A DNA stretch of 64,000 bases from a virus. The notes under the pieces are model-generated. The model made no database searches, was not told the origin of the DNA, and saw only the letters and a list, made by a program, of their open reading frames with translations. This document shows, one piece after another, positions 16,201 through 25,278 of the stretch (position 1 is the stretch's first letter; every line of letters begins with the position of its first letter). The stretch lies in the IMG/VR virus record IMGVR_UViG_3300015372_000001, positions 1 through 64,000 of that record, one strand, 5' to 3'. The position numbers were made by a program, and so were the translations under genes.

Positions 16201-19200
16201 ATGCTGGACAGCCGGACCGCCCGGAGGTCGATCCGGCTGCAGGGCGACGTGGCGCTGTTCTACGACGCCACCAACGAAGTCTTCTCCAACATGCGCAAGC
16301 AGGGCATGTCCTACCTGGAGATCATCAAGTCCACCGAGAAGGCGCAGCAGCGGATCGGCGACGAGAACTCCCGCGAGTACGAGATCCAGATGGCGATGAG
16401 CCAGAAGGCTCAGTACGCGCTGCAGATGCAGGCTCCGCAGATCGGCCGGGCAGCCACCTTCACCCAGCAGCTCCAGCTCGGCGCGACGGTGATGGGGATC
16501 AAGCCGCGGACCCAGGAGCAGGCCCAGCAGATCGAGCAGCAGAAGCAGATGACGGTCCAGGCGGTCGCGGACAACGACGCCTACTTCCGGTCGCTGCTGC
16601 TGGCCCAGCAGGCCTACGAGCGGAGCCGGGCCCGCGCCCAGGAGGACTACAACCTGCAGCGTCAGTACCAGGAGTACGACTACAACCTGCAGCGGACCCG
16701 GGCCGAGGAGAACTTCAACCGGATGCGCGCCCGCGCGGTCGCCGACTACCACCGCAGCATGACCCGGGCCTGGGACGACTTCCACCTCCAGCGGAACCGC
16801 CAGGAGGAGGACTACCGGCACCAGATCGAGGTAACCGCCCAGCAGCAGGCCATCGGGATGAACCTCTACCAGCGGGTGGACACCCAGCGCACCTCGAGCG
16901 CGACCTGGCTGCTGAGCAACACCCAGGACATCTTGTCCCGGCTGCGCGAGCAGAAGCAGAACCTGAACAAGCTGCGCGAGCTGGGCTTCTCCGACGCAGT
17001 GATCCAGCAGCTGCAGCTGACCGACCCGTCCAACGCCCAGGAGCTGTCCCGGTTCGTCGCCGAGGTCGAGCGGGACCGCAGCATGGTGGGCAAGTTCAAC
17101 CGGACCGCCCGGCGGCTGCAGGGAGCCACCAAGGCGCTGGGCACCGATGAGTCCAACCTGGACTTCCAGGAGATGCAGCGCCAGTTCCGGCTGTCGCGCA
17201 CTCGTGGCCTGGCCGACATGAACCGGTCGATGGACCGGCAGCGCTCGGACTTCCGGCGTGGTCTTCACCAGCAGCGTGAGGACTTCAACATCATGATGGA
17301 CCAGCAGGCCGAGGACTACACCACCCAGATGAACCGGCAGGAGAAGCAGTACCGGACCACCATGCACCGGGCCGCGGTGGACATGTCTCACATGGCCGAC
17401 GAGATCACCGGGTCGATCGAGTCGGTGCTGGTCCGGGCGCACCGGAGGCTGACCGGCAGCGCCAAGGAGCAGGCCGGGATCGCGCTGCAGTCCTTCCGCG
17501 ACCTGAAGCGAGACTCCTCGGCCGAGGCGGTCGCGCTGATGACCGAGCTGGCCGACATCTTCGGGTTCAAGTACACCGCGCCGAAGGGCGCGAAGGACAC
17601 CGGCTCCTCCGGCTCCTCCGGACCTGCGCCGGGGAACGCCACCTCCGCAGACATGGGCTCTGCCGGGTACAGCGCGACTGCGGGGCAGACCTACTACGCC
17701 GGCGGCTACGGCGGGCCGAGCGGCGGGCTGCCGAACTCCGGGATGAACCAGGGCGGTGTGGTGCCCGGCTACACCCCGGACCGGGACACCCACACGATCG
17801 CGGTCGGCGGCGGCGAGGCGATCATGCGGCCGGAGTGGGTCCGGGCGATCGGCGGGGAGAAGGCGATCGCGGCGATGAACCACGCCGCCAAGTACGGCAA
17901 GGTGGTCGTCCAGGAGGGCTTCGCCGCCGGTGGGGTGGTCAACCCCGACCGCCGGGTCTACATGGACGGCGAGCCGCTGTCGAAGATCGCCGCCGCCCAG
18001 GTGCTGCTGGCCGAGAAGCTGTCCAAGCTGAACTTCTCGATCATGCAGGGCTCCTGGCAGCCCTACTCCAGCTACTCCGGCTCCTCCCACATGGGACCGG
18101 GTGTGTTGGACGCGGCACCTGGTGACTTCACCACCCAGTACTGGCTGCGCCGAGTCGGGTTCGCGGCCTGGGGCCGCAACTTCCCCGGTGCCGCCACCGC
18201 CGGCTCGGGCGCGCACGTCCACGCGGTCTCCCGGATCGATCCTGGTGCCTCCGGCCACGCCCAGCTGTCTTCCTTCGCCCGGGGCGAGGACGGCCTGGGC
18301 GGCCCGGACTACGGCCCGAACCCGCCGCTGGAGCCGGGGCTGATGCAGATGCTGGCCCAGTTCGGTGACCTGGCGCTCTCCACCGGCTCACCCAGCGGCG
18401 GAGCCGCGATGAAGCCGCGCGAGGTCCGGCGGATGGTGCAGCGGCAGGTGCTCAAGGACATGTACGCGCGCGCCGAGCGTTCGGCCGCGCACATGTCCGG
18501 GGTACACCCGCTGAAGCCGGGGATGATCTCGACCATCATCAACCGGTTCGCCAAGCACAAGATCCGGGAGATGGTGCACAAGTACGGGGGAGTCAGCGGA
18601 GCTCCTCCGGGTGCGGTCCTCGAGCCCACCGTGGCTGCGGCCCAGAAGTTCGCCCGGTCACACCTGGCTGACTACGGCTGGGGTGGCGGCCAGATGTCCC
18701 CGCTGGTGAACCTGTGGAACCGGGAGTCCGGCTGGCACTGGAACGCCGACAACCCGAACTCCTCGGCCTACGGCATCCCGCAGGCGCTGCCCGGCTCGAA
18801 GATGGCCAGCGCGGGCGCGGACTGGAAGACCAACGCAGCCACCCAGGTCAAGTGGGGTCTGGGCTACATCAAGGACCGGTACGGCTCGCCCGCGGCTGCC
18901 TGGGCGCACAGCAACGCCTACAACTGGTACGGCGACGGGGCGATGTTCGACCGGCCCAACGTGATCGGCGTGGGCGAGCGGGGACCGGAGGCGGTGATCC
19001 CGCTGAACGACGCTGGCGGGGAGTTCCTGGCCCGCTCGATCGGGCTGTCCACCCTGGCCGGGCACGGCGGGAGCATGAGCGTGCACAACTACCGGATCGA
19101 CCGGTCCACCAACTTCACCGGGCCGATCACGGTCCAGGCCAACGACCCGAACGAGCTGCTGGCCAAGCTGCAGGCGCGCCAGCGGGTTCGCGCGCTGTCT

Positions 19201-19230
19201 CGGCCCTCCCTGACAGGATCAGCGGCATGA
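13276..19230 (+). CDS. Tape measure protein with M15-like and lytic transglycosylase domains
   Basis: 1984 residues. It sets tail length and probably helps genome entry. N-terminal part: helical TMP core. Hydrophobic stretches near 405-440 and 725-790 could cross membrane. Two blocks of 11-residue repeats occupy about 1120-1185 and 1298-1374. Near the C-terminus are two cell-wall-enzyme-like regions. The first has SSH1605...D1612 and H1647-V-H1649, like the metal site of M15/VanY-type peptidases, although the usual Gly in SxHxxG is Pro here. The second is a transglycosylase-like domain with WNRESGW (Glu1817 the likely catalytic acid) and SSAYGIPQALPGSKMASAG. Both could thin peptidoglycan during infection. 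Confidence 0.93.
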   Translation: MSSQPVEANVVLTADNSGYDQAMNQSAGSTTQLMNAVDSLTAKVSKMTKVAGKSLIGITAADTAVIAGATKAWNDYEKQMERLRSQSAVLARTNDQQNKVMKDYTASVKTLRNEFGTTTSEAAKLVETLSKVTTLRQTRELQDLSKVFVEMSAATGESSQGLASSLTNLQKVMGTPINAKTTREYADTFTYLAAQTNTTAGALMDFTAQLAPVAKSLGMNTRDVAGFATAFTRAGQEGGSAALAFTKVTGDMLKSLQSGSPEMAHYANMVDMTRGQFTKLAKDDSAEAVVRIFEALSHHSRVATTELNRLGLDGPRTIRSITSIASEPGGIRAALGLAEDPRARGATSRGYQATLEGLSDEFAKIQENLKQTAEAFATYLGPAIEVFLRGMEKASAAVEKITEGPMGKFLQLVAGMLAPLAGGAGLLLLFAGALIKVASAFTLLRSSAAYGVREGFKGGAALTRTGVDETGRSIYGPMGAGAMGKRGAQLAEEGTWVQRGLYNVGAFAGQGLGAFRRGGAVPESWYQTREALSRHIPWTSQYARPEEPSSLSSLVSRGAGYTVRNFLTPTFDQMRFADPTKRTQWAEREAPWIRGADKLRLLSGREGLVARMGQVGLAETQMVAQRAEYAKAQQDPMLSNQAREARLQEIRDLHRETVQRRNAAVAQETAIRKEIAQRGEASAATAAASRETVTFGRALRGLGANVGGGILGAGRAGAGAFIRSPMAGPVGAMGAMAGMSMLGIDNPMLMGAATGAMVGSMIPGIGTVVGGGIGAGVGAITEAMHANDSAMESIKNLNAAATDAARTGSGLSELNQLQTESTQSLQDYTKQMEDPGLGKSISAVLMPVFNAKTIYGGVANTVEGIFGKSNVDEAGDAYDTAAGKVKNLQGAMEDMARAGGTKLTGTDENKRKQVEAWMQSTGMAQLGAAGIDLDQLAAARGAGSVQYEQMLAKATTPGKSSGMWDRARTTEAGEAMLDSRTARRSIRLQGDVALFYDATNEVFSNMRKQGMSYLEIIKSTEKAQQRIGDENSREYEIQMAMSQKAQYALQMQAPQIGRAATFTQQLQLGATVMGIKPRTQEQAQQIEQQKQMTVQAVADNDAYFRSLLLAQQAYERSRARAQEDYNLQRQYQEYDYNLQRTRAEENFNRMRARAVADYHRSMTRAWDDFHLQRNRQEEDYRHQIEVTAQQQAIGMNLYQRVDTQRTSSATWLLSNTQDILSRLREQKQNLNKLRELGFSDAVIQQLQLTDPSNAQELSRFVAEVERDRSMVGKFNRTARRLQGATKALGTDESNLDFQEMQRQFRLSRTRGLADMNRSMDRQRSDFRRGLHQQREDFNIMMDQQAEDYTTQMNRQEKQYRTTMHRAAVDMSHMADEITGSIESVLVRAHRRLTGSAKEQAGIALQSFRDLKRDSSAEAVALMTELADIFGFKYTAPKGAKDTGSSGSSGPAPGNATSADMGSAGYSATAGQTYYAGGYGGPSGGLPNSGMNQGGVVPGYTPDRDTHTIAVGGGEAIMRPEWVRAIGGEKAIAAMNHAAKYGKVVVQEGFAAGGVVNPDRRVYMDGEPLSKIAAAQVLLAEKLSKLNFSIMQGSWQPYSSYSGSSHMGPGVLDAAPGDFTTQYWLRRVGFAAWGRNFPGAATAGSGAHVHAVSRIDPGASGHAQLSSFARGEDGLGGPDYGPNPPLEPGLMQMLAQFGDLALSTGSPSGGAAMKPREVRRMVQRQVLKDMYARAERSAAHMSGVHPLKPGMISTIINRFAKHKIREMVHKYGGVSGAPPGAVLEPTVAAAQKFARSHLADYGWGGGQMSPLVNLWNRESGWHWNADNPNSSAYGIPQALPGSKMASAGADWKTNAATQVKWGLGYIKDRYGSPAAAWAHSNAYNWYGDGAMFDRPNVIGVGERGPEAVIPLNDAGGEFLARSIGLSTLAGHGGSMSVHNYRIDRSTNFTGPITVQANDPNELLAKLQARQRVRALSRPSLTGSAA

Positions 19231-19706
19231 CCACCAGAGCCAGGCCCTTCGTCGCCGAGGAACGCACCGGGCTGAACTACCTGGCGGTGGAGATCTCCTA
19301 CGGCTCGAGGTGGGTCAACCTCAACGACGGCGAGGTCTACAAGATCAGTGCCGACCAGACCCGGGAGACCACCACCAAGACCTGGCGGAAGACGGTGGCC
19401 GACTCCCCGGTGCTGGGCGGCAACTACCTGATCCACGCGGTGCCGGACATGGTGACCGAGACGGTCGGGGTCTGGGTCTACGGCCGCAGCCAGTCCGAGG
19501 TGGCCGACAACCTGTTCGGGCTGACCCGGCTGTTCGAGCAGTACGACTACCGGATCCGGTGGACCACCGATGACTACCGGGAGTACTGGCGCTGCCAGCT
19601 GGCCGAGGCGGCGACGAGCCGGGGCCAGGTCTGGACCCACAGCCAGATGGCGGCCGCGCACTTCACCGTCCCGCGCTACCCGGACGTGACCCGGGAGCGG
19701 ATCTGA
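19227..19706 (+). CDS. Minor tail protein (distal-tail-like)
   Basis: 159 residues, started at ATG 19227, which overlaps the tape-measure stop; the frame continues upstream only within that gene. Beta-rich, with GSRWVNLNDGEVYKI and a LFEQYDYRIRWTTDDYREYWRCQL segment. The first gene after the tape measure in siphoviruses usually encodes the distal tail protein that starts the tip. I assign it on position and fold-like pattern only. Confidence 0.68.
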   Translation: MTTRARPFVAEERTGLNYLAVEISYGSRWVNLNDGEVYKISADQTRETTTKTWRKTVADSPVLGGNYLIHAVPDMVTETVGVWVYGRSQSEVADNLFGLTRLFEQYDYRIRWTTDDYREYWRCQLAEAATSRGQVWTHSQMAAAHFTVPRYPDVTRERI

Positions 19707-20164
19707 TGGCGGGCCGCTTGACGATCTGGGGTGCCGGTGAGCTGCTGACCACCTTCTTCGGCAACCTCGATGCCGCCAAGGACCCGCCATCCGCGTTCTA
19801 CCTTGCCCTGGTCCGGCTTATCGCTCCCACACCGTACATGTCCGGGGCCGAGCTGGACGAGCCGGACGCCTCGGACTACGCCCGGGTGCGGGTACCCAAC
19901 GACACGCTGAACTGGGCCAACCCGTCCAGCCCTCAGGCGATCGCCAACCTGATGGACGTGTCCTTCGTCCCGGCGGTCACCGACTGGGGCGAGTGCCGGT
20001 ACTGGGCGCTGTGCAACGCATCCACCGAGGGGTTCAACTACCTGGTCGGTGATCTGGAGTCCCCGATCCTGGTCGTGGCCGGAGACACCGTGGTGGTCTC
20101 CGACGGCGACCTGGGTGTCACCCTGGGCCCGTTCTACATGGCCGACGACGAGGATGACGCCTGA
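19706..20164 (+). CDS. Minor tail protein
   Basis: 152 residues, ATG overlapping the previous TGA by one base. FYLALVRLIAPTPYMSGAELDEPDASDYARVRVPN is a segment shared by a small actinophage tail-tip family. The C-terminal half is beta-rich and ends in an acidic tail. Probably part of the tail tip or baseplate. Confidence 0.66.
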   Translation: MAGRLTIWGAGELLTTFFGNLDAAKDPPSAFYLALVRLIAPTPYMSGAELDEPDASDYARVRVPNDTLNWANPSSPQAIANLMDVSFVPAVTDWGECRYWALCNASTEGFNYLVGDLESPILVVAGDTVVVSDGDLGVTLGPFYMADDEDDA

Positions 20165-21147
20165 TGGCGACCAAGCAGATGAAGCCCGGCTCGACCGCGA
20201 TCGTCGCCCGGGCGATCACCAAGGCCGGGGTGGTGCCGCCGCAGATCCGGGACCTCCCCGGCGGGCTGTACCCGCTGCACTCGGCCGCCTTCGAGATGGA
20301 CGAGTACCGGATCATGGCGGGCTGGCCGGTGCCGGTGCCGGCCTACGACATCCGGATCCAGACTCTGATGAGCGCCGACGGCACCGTGATCGCGGACCGG
20401 GACTCGCCCACCTCGCTGGTCACTGGGGCCGACTTCCGGTGGATCGCGGACAACAACTACTGGGACACCACCTCGCTGCGCTGGGCCCCGATCCAGGGTC
20501 AGGCCCCGCCGTGGTCGGCGATGCCGGGCACCGAGCCGACCCTGATCACCAACTACTCCTACACCGTGGCCGACGAGCGGTTCACCGAGATGACCTGCCT
20601 GAACTTCGACTCCGACACCGCCGACTACCTGGTCAACGACCTGACCCTGACCATGGGCGGGATCCAGGGCTACACCATGATCATGGTGCTCAGCCCGAAC
20701 TCGGTGTACGGCAACAACGCCGACGTGCCGGCCAACGGCCTGCTCGGTCCGGCGGAGAACACCGACTCCCCGCCGGGCTGGTTCAGCCTGAAGATCCAGG
20801 GCAACTACCTGTGGCTGGACTCCGACGACTCCACCGACCAGCGCGGGGTCTCGATCGGGGTCGGTCAGCGGACCAACGCTCCGATGTTCCTCGCGATCGT
20901 GCTGGGACGCCCTCAGGCGGTCATGTACGCCGCCTCAGGGCCTTCCAGCCTGCTGAGCAAGAAGATCCCCACCGGGGATGTCGAACGGGCCCTGAGGGGC
21001 GACTTCTGGCTCGGCAAGACCCCACTGACGCCGGCCACCGCGGACATGGCGCTGTTCGACTTCGGGATCTACGGCAACATGCTCTCTCCGGCCGCGATCG
21101 GGGCCGAGTTCGCGGCGCTGTCCTCGATCTACGGCGGAGACACATGA
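20164..21147 (+). CDS. Minor tail protein with possible LamG-like C-terminal fold
   Basis: 327 residues in the tail-tip cluster, one-base overlap with the previous gene. The C-terminal ~170 residues (MIMVLSPNSVYG, FSLKIQGNYLWLDSDD, MFLAIVLGRPQAVMYA, DFGIYGNMLSPAAIGAEFAAL) have the strand spacing and closing helix seen in LamG/concanavalin-type phage proteins that bind surface sugars. The fold is inferred from pattern only. Confidence 0.66.
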   Translation: MATKQMKPGSTAIVARAITKAGVVPPQIRDLPGGLYPLHSAAFEMDEYRIMAGWPVPVPAYDIRIQTLMSADGTVIADRDSPTSLVTGADFRWIADNNYWDTTSLRWAPIQGQAPPWSAMPGTEPTLITNYSYTVADERFTEMTCLNFDSDTADYLVNDLTLTMGGIQGYTMIMVLSPNSVYGNNADVPANGLLGPAENTDSPPGWFSLKIQGNYLWLDSDDSTDQRGVSIGVGQRTNAPMFLAIVLGRPQAVMYAASGPSSLLSKKIPTGDVERALRGDFWLGKTPLTPATADMALFDFGIYGNMLSPAAIGAEFAALSSIYGGDT

Positions 21148-23420
21148 CCACGACCGAGAGCACCACCTTGACCGCGGTGGCCAGCGAGCAGGTGCCGCTG
21201 GGCTACTACCGGGTCTTCGCCCAGCCGCCGGGCGGCCACCGGCGGGAGATCACCATCTTCCGAGGCGCGCCGGTCCGGCTGATGTCGGCGACCACCCAGG
21301 ACCCGTTCACCGAGGTCAACGCGCAGATCGCCCTGCCCCAGGTCACGCTCTTCGACAACCCGGGTTCTGGCGACCTGGACTGGCTGGTGGCCGACTGCGA
21401 CATCGACATCGAGTTCCAGAACACCGGGGCCTACGACTTCAGGTGGTCCTGGGAGGGCTACGTCGCCTCGTTCAGCTACAGCCTGTCCGGGAGCGACTCG
21501 CTGGTCACCATCGACCTGAAGGGTGCCTTCTACGGGCTGGACGACTACCTGGCGATCCCGTCCTTCCCGCGCCGTCCGATCCCGTACGAGATCCTGATCG
21601 CCCGGGCCTTCGACCAGACCCTGCACCCCTCCCGGCTGGGCAGCTTCCGGATGGAGTTCCCGAGGTGGTGGTCGAATCGGGTGCCGGAGTTCAACGACCC
21701 CGACTACCTGGTCGCACTGAAGCCGTTCGGGGTGACCACCAACCAGCTCTGGACCGGGTTCACCTCCCGCTCCACCGGGACCTGGGAGGTGCTGCTGACC
21801 GGGCACGTCCAGTCCCTGCTCAGCGTGATGTACACCGCCGGCGGAGCGCAGTGGAGCATCCGGAACCGGGGCAAGCGCCGGGGGGAGCTGTACCTGCGGC
21901 AGATCCCGGCGGCCACCAGCGACAACATCATCGAGATCTACCTGGGCGCGCCCGGGGTGAGCTTCGAGGGCACCCGGGACTACACCCAGCGAGCCGGGGT
22001 GATCTACGGCTCCGGCTCGGACGAGGCCGCGATCACCTTCTCCAACATGCAGGTCACCCCGGACGGGCGGACCACCTACTTCAAGCCGTTCGCCTACTCC
22101 GCCCGGCAGTGGCCGCGCAAGGGCAACCCGATGTACGACAAGCGGGTCAAGCCCAAGGAGACGATGATCCAGTTCCAGCAGGGGATGGACGAGCTCGCCG
22201 CGACCAAGGTGGCCCAGGCCCAGTACCAGCGGTTCGCCGAGCCCGGGCTCACCGGGTCGATCACCCTGCTCACCGACCCCCGGTACTCCGACGGCTCGCT
22301 GTGCCCGCGGCTGATGATCCGGGCCGGGTCCACCATCCGGCTGAACGGGATGCTCGGGGTCAAGGAGGGAATCCTGGCCCACGTCACCCAGGCGGTGGCG
22401 GACTTCCAGTCGCTGAGCGTGTCGCTGACCTACGACACCAAGTACCGCGACCAGCTGACCATCGAGGAGGTGCGGGCTCGGACCAGGGACTCCCTGAACC
22501 CGGTGCACGCGCTGCAGGTCGGCAAGTACCAGAACACCATCAACGATCTGATCATCCCGTGGGACTACAGGGCCGGAAGCGGGATCATCCCGACCCCGGC
22601 CAAGGAGTTCTTCGCCCAGAAGCTGCCCTCGAGCGCGACCTTCCCGTTCGAGGAGTGGACCCGCAAGCACCCGCCGAAGGACCCGGAGAGCGCGCCGTAC
22701 TACATCCGGATCGGGCCGACCGACGTGAACAACTCCAGCAACAACTGGTCCGGGGTGGTCCGGGAGAACAGGATGACCATGGCCATCCCGATCCGGATGG
22801 GCCAGGCCGGGACGATCCGGCTCACCCAGCTGGCGGCGTACGACCGGGACGGCAACGTGATGCCGGTGAAGTTCCACTTCAGCGTCTACTACGGCAACGC
22901 CACGGCCGCGGACGGGATGCCGAAGTTCCCGCTGGACCCGTACCACAACGCCGACCCGGACCCGGACAAGATCGCCCCGGACTGGCGGCGGCCGCGGAAG
23001 CCGGTGACCGCGGAGATCATCCCGACCAACTACAAGACCTTCCAGGCCAACCCGTTCTACAAGGGAGCCTGGGAGCAGGTGCAGGAGGACGGCACCGTGT
23101 TCCCCTGGTCCGCCGACTCCAACCTGCCCACTCCCGGCTCGGGGCTGGTGGTCGGCTGGGGCAACTACTACGAGCCGGCCGGGTACTCCCCGGGCCGGGC
23201 CAGCAAGGGAGCCGCACGGACCGGACTGCTCCAGGACGACACGGCCTGGACCTGGGACGTGGCCCAGACCCAGAACATCGACTTCCAGAACCCTGAGAAC
23301 AACGTGAACGAGCAGTACATCGGGATGCTCTTCGTCCAGATCTACTGCGACGACCAGGACGACAAGGCGGTCTTCTTCATGGGCCGGCTGATCCGTAGCG
23401 ATCCCGGGCAGACCAACTAG
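21144..23420 (+). CDS. Large minor tail protein (baseplate / tip)
   Basis: 758 residues from ATG 21144 (ATGA overlap); the open frame extends upstream only through the previous gene. The N-terminal half (VRLMSATTQDPFTEVNAQIALPQVTLFD, WSWEGYVASFSYSLSG, KGAFYGLDDYLAIPSFPRRPIPYEIL) resembles the conserved central tail-tip protein of actinophages. The C-terminal third is beta-rich with repeated aromatic strands. Likely the tail hub or receptor-contact protein. Confidence 0.75.
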   Translation: MTTTESTTLTAVASEQVPLGYYRVFAQPPGGHRREITIFRGAPVRLMSATTQDPFTEVNAQIALPQVTLFDNPGSGDLDWLVADCDIDIEFQNTGAYDFRWSWEGYVASFSYSLSGSDSLVTIDLKGAFYGLDDYLAIPSFPRRPIPYEILIARAFDQTLHPSRLGSFRMEFPRWWSNRVPEFNDPDYLVALKPFGVTTNQLWTGFTSRSTGTWEVLLTGHVQSLLSVMYTAGGAQWSIRNRGKRRGELYLRQIPAATSDNIIEIYLGAPGVSFEGTRDYTQRAGVIYGSGSDEAAITFSNMQVTPDGRTTYFKPFAYSARQWPRKGNPMYDKRVKPKETMIQFQQGMDELAATKVAQAQYQRFAEPGLTGSITLLTDPRYSDGSLCPRLMIRAGSTIRLNGMLGVKEGILAHVTQAVADFQSLSVSLTYDTKYRDQLTIEEVRARTRDSLNPVHALQVGKYQNTINDLIIPWDYRAGSGIIPTPAKEFFAQKLPSSATFPFEEWTRKHPPKDPESAPYYIRIGPTDVNNSSNNWSGVVRENRMTMAIPIRMGQAGTIRLTQLAAYDRDGNVMPVKFHFSVYYGNATAADGMPKFPLDPYHNADPDPDKIAPDWRRPRKPVTAEIIPTNYKTFQANPFYKGAWEQVQEDGTVFPWSADSNLPTPGSGLVVGWGNYYEPAGYSPGRASKGAARTGLLQDDTAWTWDVAQTQNIDFQNPENNVNEQYIGMLFVQIYCDDQDDKAVFFMGRLIRSDPGQTN

Positions 23421-23428
23421 GAGGAGCC

Positions 23429-23791
23429 GTGGACGGCACCATCACCGATGCCCAGGTGCACCTGTGGCTGCAGGACATCGCGGACAGTGGTTATGTCAGC
23501 CTGCACTTCGACACCCCGGCGCTGGGCGGGCTGACCGCGGCCGAGATCTCCGGCGGCGGCTACCAGCGGTTCAAGATGAGCTGGTCGAACCCGGACAACC
23601 GGGCGATCTGGAGCGTGGTGGACGCCCGGTTCACCGGGCTGGTGCAGACCAAGGTCACCTACTTCGGGGTCTGGGACAAGCTGACCAAGGGCATGCTGAT
23701 GGCCTACACCGAGCTGGCCACCCCGGTGGCGATCCTGAACGGCAAGGGCTTCGTGATCCCGAAGGGCCAGATCGCGGTCAGCATGGGCTAG
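23429..23791 (+). CDS. Minor tail protein, last gene of the structural operon
   Basis: 120 residues from GTG 23429 with an excellent ribosome site (AGGAGGAG) after the previous stop. Beta-rich (GYVSLHFDTPALGG, FKMSWSNPDNRAIW, VTYFGVWDKLTKGMLMAYTEL) and ending in GKGFVIPKGQIAVSMG, as in many short tail-tip or fibre-base proteins. A terminator follows. Confidence 0.7.
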   Translation: MDGTITDAQVHLWLQDIADSGYVSLHFDTPALGGLTAAEISGGGYQRFKMSWSNPDNRAIWSVVDARFTGLVQTKVTYFGVWDKLTKGMLMAYTELATPVAILNGKGFVIPKGQIAVSMG

Positions 23792-23867
23792 CCTGTGGGC
23801 GAAGTTGAAGTGCCCGCGCGTGGTACGCCGTGCGCCGGCCCTGGGCAAGCCGGGACCTTCTGGTCGT

Positions 23868-23891
23868 GAACCCCTCCTCCGGGAGGGGTTC
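23868..23891 (+). terminator. Hairpin terminator of the rightward structural operon
   Basis: A 10-bp perfect GC-rich stem with a 4-base loop lies 77 bases after the last structural stop, followed by a pyrimidine-rich tail but no long T-run. It stops rightward transcription before the convergent leftward genes. Confidence 0.65.
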
Positions 23892-23933
23892 TCCGTCTAT
23901 TCACTCCATTCACTCTGGTCACATCGAGGGCAT

Positions 23934-23989
23934 AAAAAAAGACCCGTTGGGGGCCGCCCTGCCCGAAGGCAGAGCGACCCCCTCGGGTC
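23934..23989 (-). terminator. Rho-independent terminator of the leftward arm
   Basis: Read leftward, a long hairpin (outer GACCCG...CGGGTC, tip with a TTCG tetraloop closed by GCC/GGC) is followed by seven Ts. It is the clearest intrinsic terminator in the window and ends the minus-strand arm head-on to the structural operon. Confidence 0.85.
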
Positions 23990-24064
23990 CCTACAGGTTC
24001 CACCAAGATCGGTGTCCCCATGATTGCCCCGGTGCTGATCCCCCGATTCAGCGGTGGGGCGAGC

Positions 24065-24097
24065 CCCCTCCCCCTACATGCGCAATGGGGGGAGGGG
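24065..24097 (-). terminator. GC-rich hairpin just after the last leftward gene
   Basis: A 10-bp stem of C and G runs (24065-24074 with 24088-24097) lies six bases beyond the leftward gene stop and before the main terminator. It is probably an mRNA 3' stabiliser or first terminator. Confidence 0.45.
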
Positions 24098-24102
24098 ACG
24101 GT

Positions 24103-25269
24103 TCAGGCCGCACGCTCCAGGATCGGAACGTCCGGGTGTCGGCAGACCTGCGGAGAAGACCAGTTCCCGGTGTTCCGGAAGTGCTCCTCGTCGGCCATGA
24201 TCGCCAGCAGCTGACCCACCCAGCCATCGGCCAAGGGTAGGACCCGACCGTCCGCTTCCCGCATTCCGGGAGCGACGCAGATCCGGCCCAGCCGGCAGCC
24301 GTGCTGATCGACCTGCACGATGTTGCCGTGCACGCCGTTCTGCAGGGTGTCGATCTCATACATCCCACCCTGCGAGCCCCTCACCGGGATGATGTGGCGG
24401 TCCCGGAGCGACTGCTTCTGCTCGGGTGTGAGCAGCATCTGGAGCAGCTCACCGCCCCGAGCCTCGGCCATGATCCTGGCCTCCTGCGCGGCGGCGTAGC
24501 GCTGCTCCTGCTCGAGCGCCCGACGGGCACGCTCCTCGCGAGCGCGCTGCTCACGATCGGCGAACTCCTGCAACTGCTCGGCCGTGGGCACGGTGCGCTG
24601 CTGGATCACCCGCCACTGCTCGGCGACGTGCCGGGCAGCCTCGCCGGCGTGGGTCAGGGCGTCGCCCATCTGGTGCCAGCCCACATCCCAGGTGACCCCG
24701 GTCCCCTCGAAGCGGGCCATGTCCTCGTCGGCGATGGTGGTGTAGGTACCGGTGGTGGTGTTGCCCACCGTCCACCCTGCCCACATCTCGTCTCTGGTCA
24801 CGGTCCAATCTCCTATCGTGGTGGTGTTGTAGGCCGGATGGGTCCAGGTGACTGTCGGATAAACCGCCGCCGTGACCGTGGTGTAGGTGTTCAGCGCGAT
24901 CCGGTCCTGGGTGGCCTGGGTGAGGTCGTCCCAGCGATACGGGTACGGGTTCTGCACCGGGTAGGTGATGGTGGTGTGGGTGTGGGTCGGGATGTCCCAG
25001 GCCCGACCGCCGTAGTGCCGGCCGACTCGCAGGTCGTTCCAGCCGTACGGCAGCCCCTCGAACCGGCCCCGGTTCCGCCGGACGTACTCGTCGTACTTGG
25101 TCTCCCGACCGTCCAACCCCCACTCCCGGAGCAGCCGAGCCCGCTCCCGGTGGGTGCGTCTGCCGTACAACTCTCGGCTGACGTTGCGCATGTCTCGGCA
25201 CGGCCGATCCGGCTCGGAGTAGCACCTGGGACAGGCCACACCCCAGACGTTCTTGATCCGGCCGGCCAT
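24103..25269 (-). CDS. Conserved actinophage protein with N-terminal zinc-like cysteines
   Basis: 388 residues. The N-terminus has a cysteine cluster (CPRC, then PDRPC) like a zinc ribbon. The middle is unusually rich in Thr, Trp and Tyr (THTHTTITYPVQNPYPY, GWTVGNTTTGTYTTI). A charged coiled-coil helix follows at about residues 225-275, and the C-terminal domain has LLTPEQKQSLRD and GGMYEIDTLQNGVHGNIVQVD. I have seen this last domain pattern in small actinophage proteins of unknown function. It is the last gene of the leftward arm. Confidence 0.72.
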   Translation of the reverse strand: MAGRIKNVWGVACPRCYSEPDRPCRDMRNVSRELYGRRTHRERARLLREWGLDGRETKYDEYVRRNRGRFEGLPYGWNDLRVGRHYGGRAWDIPTHTHTTITYPVQNPYPYRWDDLTQATQDRIALNTYTTVTAAVYPTVTWTHPAYNTTTIGDWTVTRDEMWAGWTVGNTTTGTYTTIADEDMARFEGTGVTWDVGWHQMGDALTHAGEAARHVAEQWRVIQQRTVPTAEQLQEFADREQRAREERARRALEQEQRYAAAQEARIMAEARGGELLQMLLTPEQKQSLRDRHIIPVRGSQGGMYEIDTLQNGVHGNIVQVDQHGCRLGRICVAPGMREADGRVLPLADGWVGQLLAIMADEEHFRNTGNWSSPQVCRHPDVPILERAA

Positions 25270-25278
25270 CAGCCGCCC

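Noticed and set aside
15370-18258. 962-residue minus-strand open frame
   Set aside because: Antisense shadow of the tape measure gene; composition typical of reversed GC-rich coding sequence.
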